Assembly (NCBI GenBank): GCA_017472145.1
Contig: JAFUQX010000003.1
Span: 1 to 50,080, forward strand
Length of the DNA stretch: 50,080 nt
Direction of reading: 5' to 3'
From: Ruminococcus sp.
Lineage (GTDB): Bacteria > Bacillota > Clostridia > Oscillospirales > Ruminococcaceae
The position numbers were made by a program, and so were the translations under genes. Shown here in pieces: positions 36,263-44,474 of this stretch; positions within the stretch are counted from its first letter, which is position 1; each line of letters starts with the position of its first letter. The notes under the pieces are model-generated. The model had not been told where the DNA came from, ran no database searches, and saw only the letters and a list, made by a program, of their open reading frames with translations.

Positions 36263-36712
36263 ATGGAAATTTCACCAGAGCTGTATCAGGACATGCAGGA
36301 TGAGATCGCACCGAAATCCAAAAGCTATATCAACATACCCATGGCCTTTGTATCCGGAGGTCTGATCTGTCTGCTGGGAGAATGCATACTCAATCTGCTG
36401 ACCCATTTCGGCCTGGAGCAGGAAGCGGCCAGCGCATGGACATCGGTCACGCTGGTATTTCTCAGCGCCCTTCTGACGGGGCTTGGGTGGTATGAGCGTA
36501 TTGCCAAGCATGCCGGAGCTGGTACGCTTGTGCCGATCACAGGCTTTGCCAACGGTGTGACCTCATCGGCCATTGAAGCAAGGACAGAGGGCTGGATCCT
36601 GGGTGTCGGCGCAAAGATCTTTACCATCGCCGGACCGGTGATCCTGTACGGCACAGCGGCCTCGGTAGTGTACGGCCTTTGCCTTAAGCTGTTTCAGATG
36701 TTTACAGCATAG
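36263..36712 (+). CDS. spoVAC: Stage V sporulation protein AC
   Basis: 149-residue membrane protein, the likely mechanosensitive part of the DPA channel. The family pattern is KSYINIPMAFVSGGLICLLGE, then AGTLVPITGFANGVTSSAIEARTEGWILGVGAKIFTIAGPVILYG (about 89-133). GAGGAG precedes the ATG at 36263. It is placed after spoVAE, whereas the usual order is AC-AD-AE. A terminator follows directly. Confidence 0.95.
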   Translation: MEISPELYQDMQDEIAPKSKSYINIPMAFVSGGLICLLGECILNLLTHFGLEQEAASAWTSVTLVFLSALLTGLGWYERIAKHAGAGTLVPITGFANGVTSSAIEARTEGWILGVGAKIFTIAGPVILYGTAASVVYGLCLKLFQMFTA

Positions 36713-36716
36713 AAAA

Positions 36717-36746
36717 AAGTCCGTCTCCGGGGACGGACTTCTCTTT
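36717..36746. terminator. Bidirectional terminator after spoVAC
   Basis: AAGTCCGTC (36717-36725) pairs with GACGGACTT (36732-36740), preceded by an A-run and followed by CTCTTT. It also serves the converging YeiH-type gene. Confidence 0.85.
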
Positions 36747-36747
36747 G

Positions 36748-37806
36748 TCAGAATATTCCCAGCAAATGCTGCATCAGGATACTCACACAAGCGATGCCGA
36801 TCCAGCAGCACAGTCCCAGCAGCATGGGCTTGCCGCCGGTTTTTATCAGCTTCACAATATCAGTGTTGAATCCGATGGCGGCCATGGCCATAACGATCAT
36901 AAACTTGCTCAGCGTTTTCAGCTCTCCGAAAATGCCATTCGCCGTATCCAGCGCACTGCCCCTGCACAGGCTGGTGGCCACGGTGGTCACAACAGAAGCC
37001 AGCACGAAATACAGAATAAACACAGGGAAGATCTTCCGCAGCTGAAGCTTCTGCGCACCCGCAGACTGTGTCTTTTTTTCCTGCCGCATCCGCACAAAAG
37101 CCAGCACCACCGTGATGGGGATAATGGCCAGCGTCCTTGTCAGCTTAACAATGGTTGCCGATTCCAGTACTGCACCGCCTGTCCCATGGAGGGTATCCCA
37201 TGTAGAGGCCGCTGCTGTCACGGAGGAGGTATCATTCACCGCCGTGCCCGCAAACAGCCCGAAGCCCTCATTGCTCATGCCCATCAGTCCGCCCAGAGTG
37301 GGGAAGATCAGAGCGGCAATTACATTAAACAAAAAGATGACGGAAATAGACTGAGCGATCTCCTCATCATCCGCATCCACCACCGGAGCAGCGGCTGCAA
37401 TCGCCGAACCGCCGCAGATAGACGAGCCGACGCCTACCAGAATGGCCGTCTTTTTGGGGATCCGAAGCGCCCTGCACAAAACAAAGGAAAGCACAAGGGA
37501 TGTTGTAATGGTAGAAATAATGATGGGCAGTGAGGTAAGTCCCACACGAGCTACGGTGGACAGGTTCAGTCCGAAGCCCAGCAGCACGACCGCACACTGT
37601 AAAACATACTTGGAGGTGAAGGCTATGCCCTTTTTAGCGATCCCCTTCTCCTTCCAGAAAATTCCGATGAGCATCGCTGTGAGCATGGCCAGCACCGGCG
37701 CACCGGCTACCTCCAGCACAGGCACAAGCTGCACCAGCAGCCAGCAGATCAGAGCCGTTCCCAGACAGAGCAGCATACCAGGCGCAGATTCCTTTATCCT
37801 TGTCAT
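36748..37806 (-). CDS. YeiH/UPF0324 family putative exporter
   Basis: 352-residue membrane protein with about ten helices, of the conserved family once called UPF0324 (PF03601), proposed to export sulfate or related anions. Landmarks are LTAMLIGIFWKEKGIAKKGIAFTSKYVLQCAVVLLGFGLN (about 43-82), GVGSSICGGSAIAAAAPVV, GTAVNDTSSVTAAA and the final MAAIGFNTDI. GAGGGTG is 7 nt upstream of the ATG at 37806; the in-frame GTG three codons before is part of that site. It follows a small unknown gene by about 11 bp. Confidence 0.9.
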   Translation of the reverse strand: MTRIKESAPGMLLCLGTALICWLLVQLVPVLEVAGAPVLAMLTAMLIGIFWKEKGIAKKGIAFTSKYVLQCAVVLLGFGLNLSTVARVGLTSLPIIISTITTSLVLSFVLCRALRIPKKTAILVGVGSSICGGSAIAAAAPVVDADDEEIAQSISVIFLFNVIAALIFPTLGGLMGMSNEGFGLFAGTAVNDTSSVTAAASTWDTLHGTGGAVLESATIVKLTRTLAIIPITVVLAFVRMRQEKKTQSAGAQKLQLRKIFPVFILYFVLASVVTTVATSLCRGSALDTANGIFGELKTLSKFMIVMAMAAIGFNTDIVKLIKTGGKPMLLGLCCWIGIACVSILMQHLLGIF

Positions 37807-37817
37807 AAAAAACACCC

Positions 37818-38090
37818 TCAGTCCGCAGCGTGGAACTGCTTGTCCCTGTGCTCAGCCTGCTTGGCTGAATTGAGCTTGCCCAGATCGTTCACCAGATAGT
37901 CCGTGCTCCGATAGACACACCGCTCAATGGGCGGATCGTATGTAACCTGGATATCGCCGTTTTCACTGCGCTCCAGAATCAGGGTCAGGCCCTTGGGCAG
38001 GCGCACGCCCCAGCGTTTTTTTGTATAAAGAATACAGTCCTGGATCTCCCTTTGGGAAAATGTACCGTTTCTCACGACCGTCTGCATCAT
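37818..38090 (-). CDS. Hypothetical 90-residue protein
   Basis: No family recognised. The protein has a helical first half (QREIQDCILYTKKRWGVRLPKGLTLILER) and a basic, hydrophilic tail (LGKLNSAKQAEHRDKQFHAAD). There are no transmembrane segments or signal, and two cysteines. AGGAGG is 8 nt upstream of the ATG at 38090, a strong site. It precedes the YeiH-type exporter with about 11 bp between them, so the two are probably co-transcribed. Confidence 0.75.
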   Translation of the reverse strand: MMQTVVRNGTFSQREIQDCILYTKKRWGVRLPKGLTLILERSENGDIQVTYDPPIERCVYRSTDYLVNDLGKLNSAKQAEHRDKQFHAAD

Positions 38091-38264
38091 AAAAAAATCC
38101 TCCTGTCTGATTTCTATTCCTGTTTATCATAGCATATTTCGCCGTCCCATTTGTGGCCTTTCTGTAAATCAATACACAGGCCCGGCCCGGCCTTCCGCAT
38201 ATACCATCCATTCTCCGCATATGGTAAAAGCAGAAATATCAGCGCAAAAAGGGAGGTATCCTCA

Positions 38265-40811
38265 ATGGCAGGACTGACAGAACAGGAAGCGCAGAAACGC
38301 CTGCGCACGGACGGTGAAAATGTACTGGCCGAGGGAAAACGAAACGGCCCCATGCGAATCTTTCTGGGACAGTTCAAGGACTGCATGGTGATGATCCTGC
38401 TGGCGGCTACAGCAATATCGGCCCTCCTGGGAGAGATCACTGACGCAGTCACCATCATTCTCATCGTCCTGCTCAACGCCATCCTGGGCTTTGTGCAGGA
38501 ATACCGCACCGAGCGGACGCTGGAGGCCCTGAAGGATATGACCGCTCCGGAAGCCGCTGTCTGCCGGGACGGGGTGTGGAAGACCCTTCCGGCACGGCTT
38601 CTGGTGCGCGGAGATCTCATCCGGATCGAAGCCGGAGACAGCGTTCCGGCAGACTGTGCCCTGACGGAAGGGGAAGGACTGGCCGTCAATGAATCCGTCC
38701 TCACCGGAGAGTCAGAGCCTGTCTCCAAAGCCGTGCAGACCCCTCCTCCGGAGAAAAACCAGCTCCACCAGAAGGGCGTTCTCTATTCGGGAACCGGTGT
38801 GCTCCGGGGCTGCGGCCAGGCCGTGGTCATTGCAACCGGTGTCCGCACCCAGATGGGACAGATCTCCGATATGCTGGAGCATATTGAGGATTCCATGACC
38901 CCTCTGCAAAAACGGCTGGCCGGTCTGGGAAAGGCGGTGGCGCTCCTCTGCATCGGTGTGTGTATCGTGGTCTTTCTGGCCGGTGTCCTCCGGGGTGAGC
39001 CGCTCTTTGATATGCTCATGACCGGTATCACCATTGCCATTGCCGCCATTCCGGAGGGGCTTCCGGCTACCGTCACCATTGCCCTTGCACTGGCCGTCAG
39101 CCGGATGATGAAGCAGAAGGCTCTGGTAAACCGTCTGCACAGCGTGGAAACCCTGGGCTGTGCCAGTGTCATCTGCTCCGACAAGACCGGCACGATCACT
39201 GAAAACCGCATGACCGTCACAGAAATTTATGCCGCCGGAGAAGCCTTTTCCGTTTCCGAGCATATGCTCCTTAAAAATGGGCAGCCTGTGGATACAAATG
39301 CCCATCCGGCTCTCCATGAGCTGCTCCTCTGCGGCGTACTGTGCAGTACAGCAGAGCTTTCCGGGGAAAAGGCCTCCGGAGATCCTACCGAAACCGCCCT
39401 CCTGAGAGCCGCAGCCAAGGCCGGACTGCGCACACCCATTCTCCGGAAGCAGTATCCTCAGACCGGGACAGAGCCATTTGACAGCGAGCGGAAGCGAATG
39501 AGCGTGACGGTGGAAAAGGAAGGCGCAGCCTGTACATATGTAAAAGGAGCGGCCGATGTGCTCCTCCGGATGTGCCGCCGGTGTTATGCAGGCGGCTCGG
39601 TGCAGCCCATGACACCGGAGCTGGTACAGCTGATACAGAAGGCCGCCTCGGAGATGTCTGCAAAGGCGCTGCGTGTGCTGGGCTTTGCCATGGGACGAAG
39701 CGAGGAGGATCTGATCTTTCTGGGCATCTGCGGCATGCAGGATCCGCCCAGAGCCTCTGCAAGAGCAGCCATCCGCCTTTGCAGCCGTGCACGGATCCGC
39801 ACGGTGATGATCACCGGAGACCATCCCGAAACAGCAGCGGCCATTGCACAGCAGGCGGATATTCCCAATGCTGCATCCGTTATGACCGGTGCACAGCTGG
39901 ACACCCTGTCCGACCAGGCGCTCATGGACTGTGTAGAGCAGTACGGGGTATTTGCCAGAGTGAATCCCTCCCACAAGCTGCGTCTGGTGCGGGCCTATCA
40001 GTCCAAAGGAGCGGTGGTGGCCATGACCGGAGACGGCGTGAATGACGCTCCGGCCATCAAGGCGGCCGATGTGGGCGTGGCCATGGGAAAAAATGGTACG
40101 GCTGTGGCCCGGCAGGCCGCCGATGTAGTGCTTCTGGATGATCATTTCGCCACGCTGGTAAGTGCTGTGGAGCAGGGGCGGTGTGTATATGCCAATATCC
40201 GGAAATTTGTGCGGTATCTGCTTTCCTGCAATATCGGAGAGGTCGTCACGATGTTCGCAGGGATCCTCATGGGCATGCCGGTGGTACTGCTGCCCACCCA
40301 GCTCCTGCTGGTGAATCTGGTGACAGACGGCCTCCCGGCCATGGCTCTGGGGCTTGAGCCGCCGGAGCCGGAGCAGATGCACAGGTCTCCCCGGAAGCCC
40401 GATGAGAGCTTCTTTTCCGGCGGACTGCTCCGGAAGATCGGCTTCCGGGGCGTGCTCATCGGGCTGTGCACCCTGGGCGCCTTTTCCGCTGTACTGCGGC
40501 TGGAGGGATCTCTGGCGGCGGCCCGGACGGCGGCTCTGTGCACGCTGATCCTGTCCCAGCTGGTGCATGTCTTTGAATGTAAATCCGAGACGAAGAGCCT
40601 GCTGCACATTCCCTTTGGCAATAATAAGAAGCTCATCGGGGCGGTGCTGATTTCGCTGCTGGTTCTGCTGGCAGCCGTGCAGCTTCCTGTTTTGCAGGTG
40701 ATCTTCTCCACCGTTTCCCTTGGATTTACCGGCTGGCTGTGTTCGGTTCTGTTTTCTCTGGCCGTGCCCCTGCTTTCCGCCATCGGCATGCGCCCCAAAA
40801 AATCAAAATAG
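38265..40811 (+). CDS. P2-type cation-transporting ATPase, probably Ca2+
   Basis: 848-residue P-type ATPase. It has an N-terminal cation-ATPase domain (LTEQEAQKRLRTDGENVLAE), the actuator motif VLTGESEPV (about 142-150), the ion-site helix with AAIPEGLPATVTIALA, the phosphorylated Asp306 in CSDKTGTIT, the nucleotide domain with the KGA motif VKGAADVLLRMC, the hinge AMTGDGVNDAPAIKAADVG, and ten predicted membrane helices. The PEGL motif and final NLVTDGLPAMALGLEPPE fit the P2A (SERCA-like) bacterial Ca2+ pumps. GGGAGG is 8 nt upstream of the ATG at 38265. It converges on gpr with only one base between the stops. Confidence 0.93.
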   Translation: MAGLTEQEAQKRLRTDGENVLAEGKRNGPMRIFLGQFKDCMVMILLAATAISALLGEITDAVTIILIVLLNAILGFVQEYRTERTLEALKDMTAPEAAVCRDGVWKTLPARLLVRGDLIRIEAGDSVPADCALTEGEGLAVNESVLTGESEPVSKAVQTPPPEKNQLHQKGVLYSGTGVLRGCGQAVVIATGVRTQMGQISDMLEHIEDSMTPLQKRLAGLGKAVALLCIGVCIVVFLAGVLRGEPLFDMLMTGITIAIAAIPEGLPATVTIALALAVSRMMKQKALVNRLHSVETLGCASVICSDKTGTITENRMTVTEIYAAGEAFSVSEHMLLKNGQPVDTNAHPALHELLLCGVLCSTAELSGEKASGDPTETALLRAAAKAGLRTPILRKQYPQTGTEPFDSERKRMSVTVEKEGAACTYVKGAADVLLRMCRRCYAGGSVQPMTPELVQLIQKAASEMSAKALRVLGFAMGRSEEDLIFLGICGMQDPPRASARAAIRLCSRARIRTVMITGDHPETAAAIAQQADIPNAASVMTGAQLDTLSDQALMDCVEQYGVFARVNPSHKLRLVRAYQSKGAVVAMTGDGVNDAPAIKAADVGVAMGKNGTAVARQAADVVLLDDHFATLVSAVEQGRCVYANIRKFVRYLLSCNIGEVVTMFAGILMGMPVVLLPTQLLLVNLVTDGLPAMALGLEPPEPEQMHRSPRKPDESFFSGGLLRKIGFRGVLIGLCTLGAFSAVLRLEGSLAAARTAALCTLILSQLVHVFECKSETKSLLHIPFGNNKKLIGAVLISLLVLLAAVQLPVLQVIFSTVSLGFTGWLCSVLFSLAVPLLSAIGMRPKKSK

Positions 40812-40812
40812 G

Positions 40813-41667
40813 CTAAAGAGACTCGGCGTCGGCAAAGGTCAGCTCCGGGTGGAGCGCCAGATTGATGCCGCAGGAGATCATCCCGGCGGCGTGGTCAATG
40901 AGCCGGTCGATATCCCTGGGTGTGACCATGAGATTGGGCCGGCCGGCCGGAACGCTCTGCCCGGTAAAGCCCTCCACCACGGTATGCAGATCGACTACTG
41001 TAGGCACGCCTACGGCGATGACCGGTGCACCCAGAGTCCTCCGGGAAAGCTCCTTCCGGCGGTTGTTCACGCCGCTTCCGGGACATATGCCGCTGTCGCA
41101 CATCTGAATGGTCGTACCCAGCCGCTCCAGATCGGCGCAGGCCAGTGCATCCACAGCCACAACGGCGGAAGGCTCGATCTTCCGGCAGACCGCAGATACG
41201 ATCTCGGCCGTCTCCATACCCGTCTGTCCCAGCACGCCGCTGGTGAGAACGCTGACCGGACGGAGGGAGGTGAGGAAGTCCGCTTCTCCCTCCATAAGCT
41301 CCGATTTCAGGTGACGGGTCGCCAAAACCTTTCCGGCGGTGCGCGGGCCAAGGGCATCGGGAGTGATGGCCCGGTTTCCAAGGCCGACCACAAGAACCGT
41401 TCCCTCCTCCGGAAGGAAGGCGCTCAGCTCGGCAGCAAACTCCTCTGCCATATCCTGATAGCGGTCAGAAAACCGGCTCAGAGCGGCGGTTTCCAGGGTC
41501 AGATACCGCCCGGCCGGCTTGCCGATCCTCTCGCCGCTTTTGTCATCATCAATGCGTATATCGGTAATGCGGAAGGCGTCGCCCCGGATGGTGCTGTGGA
41601 TCCCGGGCAGACCGCCCGTCTGATTGCTGCCCATCCGTTCCAGGGCCAGGTCCGTGCGGATTTGCAT
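40813..41667 (-). CDS. gpr: Germination protease GPR (SASP endopeptidase)
   Basis: 284-residue aspartic-type protease (A25) that degrades small acid-soluble spore proteins on germination. The N-terminal MQIRTDLALE is the conserved region around the propeptide cleavage site. The two active Asp residues lie in GLGNRAITPDALGPRTA and VVAVDALAC. TSGVLGQTGMET and the late TPRDIDRLIDHAA are also typical. Shorter than Bacillus GPR (about 370), like other clostridial forms. AGGAGG lies upstream of the ATG at 41667; the earlier in-frame Met overlaps it. No clear sigma-G promoter was found. Confidence 0.95.
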   Translation of the reverse strand: MQIRTDLALERMGSNQTGGLPGIHSTIRGDAFRITDIRIDDDKSGERIGKPAGRYLTLETAALSRFSDRYQDMAEEFAAELSAFLPEEGTVLVVGLGNRAITPDALGPRTAGKVLATRHLKSELMEGEADFLTSLRPVSVLTSGVLGQTGMETAEIVSAVCRKIEPSAVVAVDALACADLERLGTTIQMCDSGICPGSGVNNRRKELSRRTLGAPVIAVGVPTVVDLHTVVEGFTGQSVPAGRPNLMVTPRDIDRLIDHAAGMISCGINLALHPELTFADAESL

Positions 41668-41761
41668 AAAAAGGTGTCCTCCTGTCATAGATCATTGCAG
41701 AATTGTGCATATTGCTGATTTTTGGGGATAAAATATTGTAGGACTCTTTCAGAAATCACTA

Positions 41762-41790
41762 TTGCATTCCGTCGGAAATCGTGGTATAAT
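41762..41790 (+). promoter_or_regulatory. Sigma-A promoter of rpsT
   Basis: TTGCAT (41762-41767), 17-bp spacer, TATAAT (41785-41790). The 155-nt leader that follows has two hairpins, GAAACGG/CCGTTTC and ACGGA/TCCGT. Confidence 0.8.
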
Positions 41791-41951
41791 AAACATTAGT
41801 CATGATGCGATTTAACCCGATCGGCATCAGCAAATGGTCGTTCCATCTTGCGGGAAACGGTACCGTGTCAATTCCGTTTCTATGATATGACAACGCCATA
41901 CGGATATCCACGGGAAATCCGTCCATTATTGAGTACGAGGAGGTGCCACAA

Positions 41952-42212
41952 ATGCCGAACATTAAATCTGCAAAGAAGAGAGTTAAGGTTATCAAGACAA
42001 AGACAGCCCTGAACAAGGCTAGAAAGTCCAACATGAAGACCCTCATCAAGAAGGCTGATGCTGCTTGCACAAACAATGCTGCTGATAAGGAAGCTGCAAT
42101 CCGTGTTGCAATCAAGCGTGTTGACCAGGCTTGCGCAAAGGGCCTGCTGCACAAGAATGCTGCTGCAAGAAAGAAGTCTCAGCTGATGAAGAAGCTGAAC
42201 GCTGCTGGCTAA
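41952..42212 (+). CDS. rpsT: 30S ribosomal protein S20
   Basis: 86-residue basic helical protein of the small subunit that binds 16S rRNA. MPNIKSAKKRVKVIKTKTALNKARKS at the start and HKNAAARKKSQLMKKLN at the end are diagnostic. GAGGAGG is 8 nt upstream of the ATG at 41952. Monocistronic with its own promoter and terminator; the long structured leader is consistent with autoregulation, though that is unproven. Confidence 0.97.
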   Translation: MPNIKSAKKRVKVIKTKTALNKARKSNMKTLIKKADAACTNNAADKEAAIRVAIKRVDQACAKGLLHKNAAARKKSQLMKKLNAAG

Positions 42213-42230
42213 TTTTGTCAAACATATATA

Positions 42231-42256
42231 AAGGGACTCGATCGGGTCCCTTTTTT
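42231..42256 (+). terminator. Terminator of rpsT
   Basis: GGGAC (42233-42237) pairs with GTCCC (42246-42250), followed by TTTTTT (42251-42256). Confidence 0.9.
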
Positions 42257-42270
42257 CATGCCTGTTTTCA

Positions 42271-42325
42271 AAAAACAGACCTGCTCCCATGGGATGAACC
42301 GGAAGCAGGTCTGTTTTTATTTTTT
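42271..42325 (-). terminator. Terminator of the birA-XRE operon
   Basis: 15-bp stem: 42271-42285 with 42304-42318. The right arm overlaps the stop codon of the XRE gene, and A-rich DNA on the left supplies the minus-strand T-run. Confidence 0.85.
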
Positions 42326-42541
42326 CCTGGGATATGGTCTTTTCTCGTCCGTCCGCCCCATCAGGTAGTCCACACTGGTTTTATAGAAATCCGCCAGCGC
42401 CTGCCACACAGCGGTGGGAATATCATTTTCTCCGGTTTCGTATTTGGAATAGCCCGTCTGAGACATTTTCAGATACTGTGCGACCTGCGTCTGGGTCAGG
42501 TCTGCATCCTCACGCAGATCCCGGATCCTTTGATACCGCAT
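42317..42541 (-). CDS. Small XRE-family helix-turn-helix regulator
   Basis: 74-residue protein that is almost entirely one Cro/CI-type domain: RIRDLREDADLTQTQVAQYLKMSQTGYSKYETGENDIPTAVWQALADFYKTSVDYLMGRT spans residues 5-65. The recognition helix is near MSQTGYSKYE, and the C-terminal tail is basic. It starts 10 bp after the birA stop with a GAGGTG site, so it is likely co-transcribed. Target unknown. Confidence 0.92.
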   Translation of the reverse strand: MRYQRIRDLREDADLTQTQVAQYLKMSQTGYSKYETGENDIPTAVWQALADFYKTSVDYLMGRTDEKRPYPRKK

Positions 42542-42551
42542 GTTATCACCT

Positions 42552-43286
42552 CTATAATCTCACCGAAACCTCCCCCGAAGTCAGGGTCTGTCTGCTTCCG
42601 TCCGGGCGCTCCACCACCAGCCCGGCTCTGTCATCGATCTCCACCGCACGGGCTATATAGACCGCTCCCCCGGCCTGCACCGTCACATCCTTCCCCAGAA
42701 GCACCGACCGCTCCCGGTATTCCTCCAGAAAGCCCCTGTCCGGCAGGGCCGAGAGGGCTTTGTCCAGCTCACAGAGCAGCGCCTTTGCCATCTGCTCCGG
42801 CGTGAGAATGCAGCCCGTCTCCTCCTCGATGGAGGTGACAATGGCGTGCAGCTCCTCCGGAAATGCGCCCCTGGTATCCCTCAGATTGATGCCGATTCCC
42901 ACAACCACATAGTCAATTCCCCCGGCTGGAGTAAAGCCGGCTTCTGTCAGAATGCCGCAGAGCTTGCGTCCGCCCAGAAACAGATCATTCACCCACTTGA
43001 TCTGCGTATGAACGCCGCAGAGCGAATCCACCGCCCGGGCCGCCGCTGCCGCCGCACAGGCCGTCACCAGCTGAAGCGTCTCTGTATCCCACTCCGGACG
43101 CAGAAGCACAGAAGCATACAGCCCCGTCCCTCTGGGAGAGCAGAACCTCCGGCCCAGCCGCCCCCGTCCGCCCGTCTGGTGCGCCGCAATGATAACCGTT
43201 CCGCCGGGCGCACCCTCACGGGCCAGCTTTTTACAATAGGTATTCGTAGAATCGATCTCGTCCAGATACTGTACCGTGTAGGTCAT
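42552..43286 (-). CDS. birA: Biotin--[acetyl-CoA-carboxylase] ligase, short form
   Basis: 244-residue biotin protein ligase that activates biotin as the AMP ester and attaches it to AccB. Catalytic motifs are DSTNTYCKKLA, GRGRLGR (residues 40-46), KWVNDLFLGGRKLCGIL and GIGINLR. The N-terminal winged helix of bifunctional BirA repressors is absent, so it is a group I ligase. AAAGGAG lies upstream of the ATG at 43286; the region before it in frame has no ribosome site. A small XRE regulator follows in the same operon. Confidence 0.95.
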   Translation of the reverse strand: MTYTVQYLDEIDSTNTYCKKLAREGAPGGTVIIAAHQTGGRGRLGRRFCSPRGTGLYASVLLRPEWDTETLQLVTACAAAAAARAVDSLCGVHTQIKWVNDLFLGGRKLCGILTEAGFTPAGGIDYVVVGIGINLRDTRGAFPEELHAIVTSIEEETGCILTPEQMAKALLCELDKALSALPDRGFLEEYRERSVLLGKDVTVQAGGAVYIARAVEIDDRAGLVVERPDGSRQTLTSGEVSVRL

Positions 43287-43371
43287 AGAAACTCCTTTCA
43301 CCAAAAAACAGCTGCCGCATATGATGATATCAGTATAGCACAAAAAACAGAAAAAGAAAAGAGGAAGCCTT

Positions 43372-43968
43372 ATGCTCTATGATCTTCTGCTGTGCCTGAT
43401 CGTGTGCAGCGATATGCTCCTGACCGCCGGAGCTTATGGTATGGCCGGAATCCGCATGTCCCTGCCGGCCGCTTTGATCCTCAGCGGAATCGGAGCAGCT
43501 ATGCTCACCGCAGCAATGCTTTCGGCTCAGGCGGTGAGTCTGCTTGTACCCCTTGCCTGGTGCAGATATGCAGGCAGCCTGATCCTGGCGGCGCTGGGTG
43601 TATTTTCCATCGTCCGCAGCATCCGGCCCCTTCGGAAGAAGCCCTCCGACCGTGAGCCGCACTTTCTGGAGATCTGTCTGGACACGTCGGCGGCCGATGC
43701 AGACCATTCCCAGAGCCTTTCGTGGAAGGAAGCCGCCCTGCTGGCGCTGGCCCTCTCCCTGGATTCCGTCGCCGCCGGCTTCGGGGCCGGGCTTCAGAGC
43801 CTGCATCCGGTGCGGTGTGGTCTCCTCTCTCTGGGAATCGGCTTTTTCTGCGTGATCCTGGGGCAGTATATTGGAAAAAAGCTGCGCCGCCGGACAGAAA
43901 GCAAGCCGGACTGGTGCTCCGGTCTGCTGCTGATCCTGCTGGCCCTGATGCAGCTGTATATAGAATAA
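43372..43968 (+). CDS. MntP/YtaF-like membrane protein
   Basis: 198-residue protein with about six helices in two similar halves (near 1-80 and 118-198), separated by a charged loop. The C-half has LALALSLDSVAAGFGAGLQ, the SLDS motif of MntP/YtaF proteins. In the N-half the matching segment is CSDMLLTAGAYGMAGI. Length and the asymmetric motifs fit YtaF (about 210), named for sporulation expression in Bacillus, better than the Mn2+ exporter MntP (about 185). Transport substrate unknown. It precedes mazF by 81 bp. Confidence 0.8.
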   Translation: MLYDLLLCLIVCSDMLLTAGAYGMAGIRMSLPAALILSGIGAAMLTAAMLSAQAVSLLVPLAWCRYAGSLILAALGVFSIVRSIRPLRKKPSDREPHFLEICLDTSAADADHSQSLSWKEAALLALALSLDSVAAGFGAGLQSLHPVRCGLLSLGIGFFCVILGQYIGKKLRRRTESKPDWCSGLLLILLALMQLYIE

Positions 43969-44049
43969 ATTGGAACGCTGAATAAAACCCTCCGGGAAGG
44001 GCATACTCCAGACAGAAACTCAATCTTAAATCATGGGAGTGAAGATACG

Positions 44050-44400
44050 ATGATGGTCAGAAGGGGCGAGATTTACTATGCAGATCTGAGTCCGGTGGTA
44101 GGTTCGGAGCAGGGCGGCATTCGTCCGGTACTTATTGTGCAGAATGATATCGGCAACCGGCACAGTCCAACGGTGATCGCCGCAGCGATCACCAGTCAGA
44201 AGGATAAGGCAAAGCTGCCTACTCACATTCCGGTAAGCGCAGATTCCTGCGGCCTGACAAAGGACAGCATCGTTCTGCTGGAGCAGATCCGGACGATCGA
44301 TAAGCGGCGGCTGAAGGATCGCATGGGCGCACTGGATCCTACATCCATGACTCAGATCAACGATGCCTTGCAGATCAGCTTCGGGCTGGGAGCGCAGTGA
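44050..44400 (+). CDS. ndoA: MazF/NdoA-type mRNA interferase
   Basis: 116-residue ribosome-independent endoribonuclease toxin. RRGEIYYADLSPVVGSEQGGIRPVLIVQND (residues 4-33) and the later ITSQ, THIPV and LLEQIRTID match EndoA of Bacillus, which cuts at UACAU. GGGAGTG is about 8 nt upstream of the ATG at 44050. No antitoxin gene is adjacent: the 81-bp upstream gap is too short and the upstream gene is a transporter. Many Clostridia have this gene after alr; that context is absent. Confidence 0.93.
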   Translation: MMVRRGEIYYADLSPVVGSEQGGIRPVLIVQNDIGNRHSPTVIAAAITSQKDKAKLPTHIPVSADSCGLTKDSIVLLEQIRTIDKRRLKDRMGALDPTSMTQINDALQISFGLGAQ

Positions 44401-44427
44401 GAAGCATTCTGTTTGTTTCAGCAAAAC

Positions 44428-44470
44428 AAAGGCTGCTGCAGCTTGAAGCTTGCAGCAGCCTTTCTGTTTC
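44428..44470. terminator. Two-way terminator between ndoA and the GH8 gene
   Basis: AAAGGCTGCTGCA (44428-44440) pairs with TGCAGCAGCCTTT (44451-44463), with a further AGCTT/AAGCT pairing in the loop. Followed by TTTCTGTTTC. Confidence 0.85.
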
Positions 44471-44474
44471 TATC

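Noticed and set aside
38712-40607. 631-codon open frame opposite the P-type ATPase
   Set aside because: Antisense shadow with no domain or start signal; the sense frame has every P-type motif.
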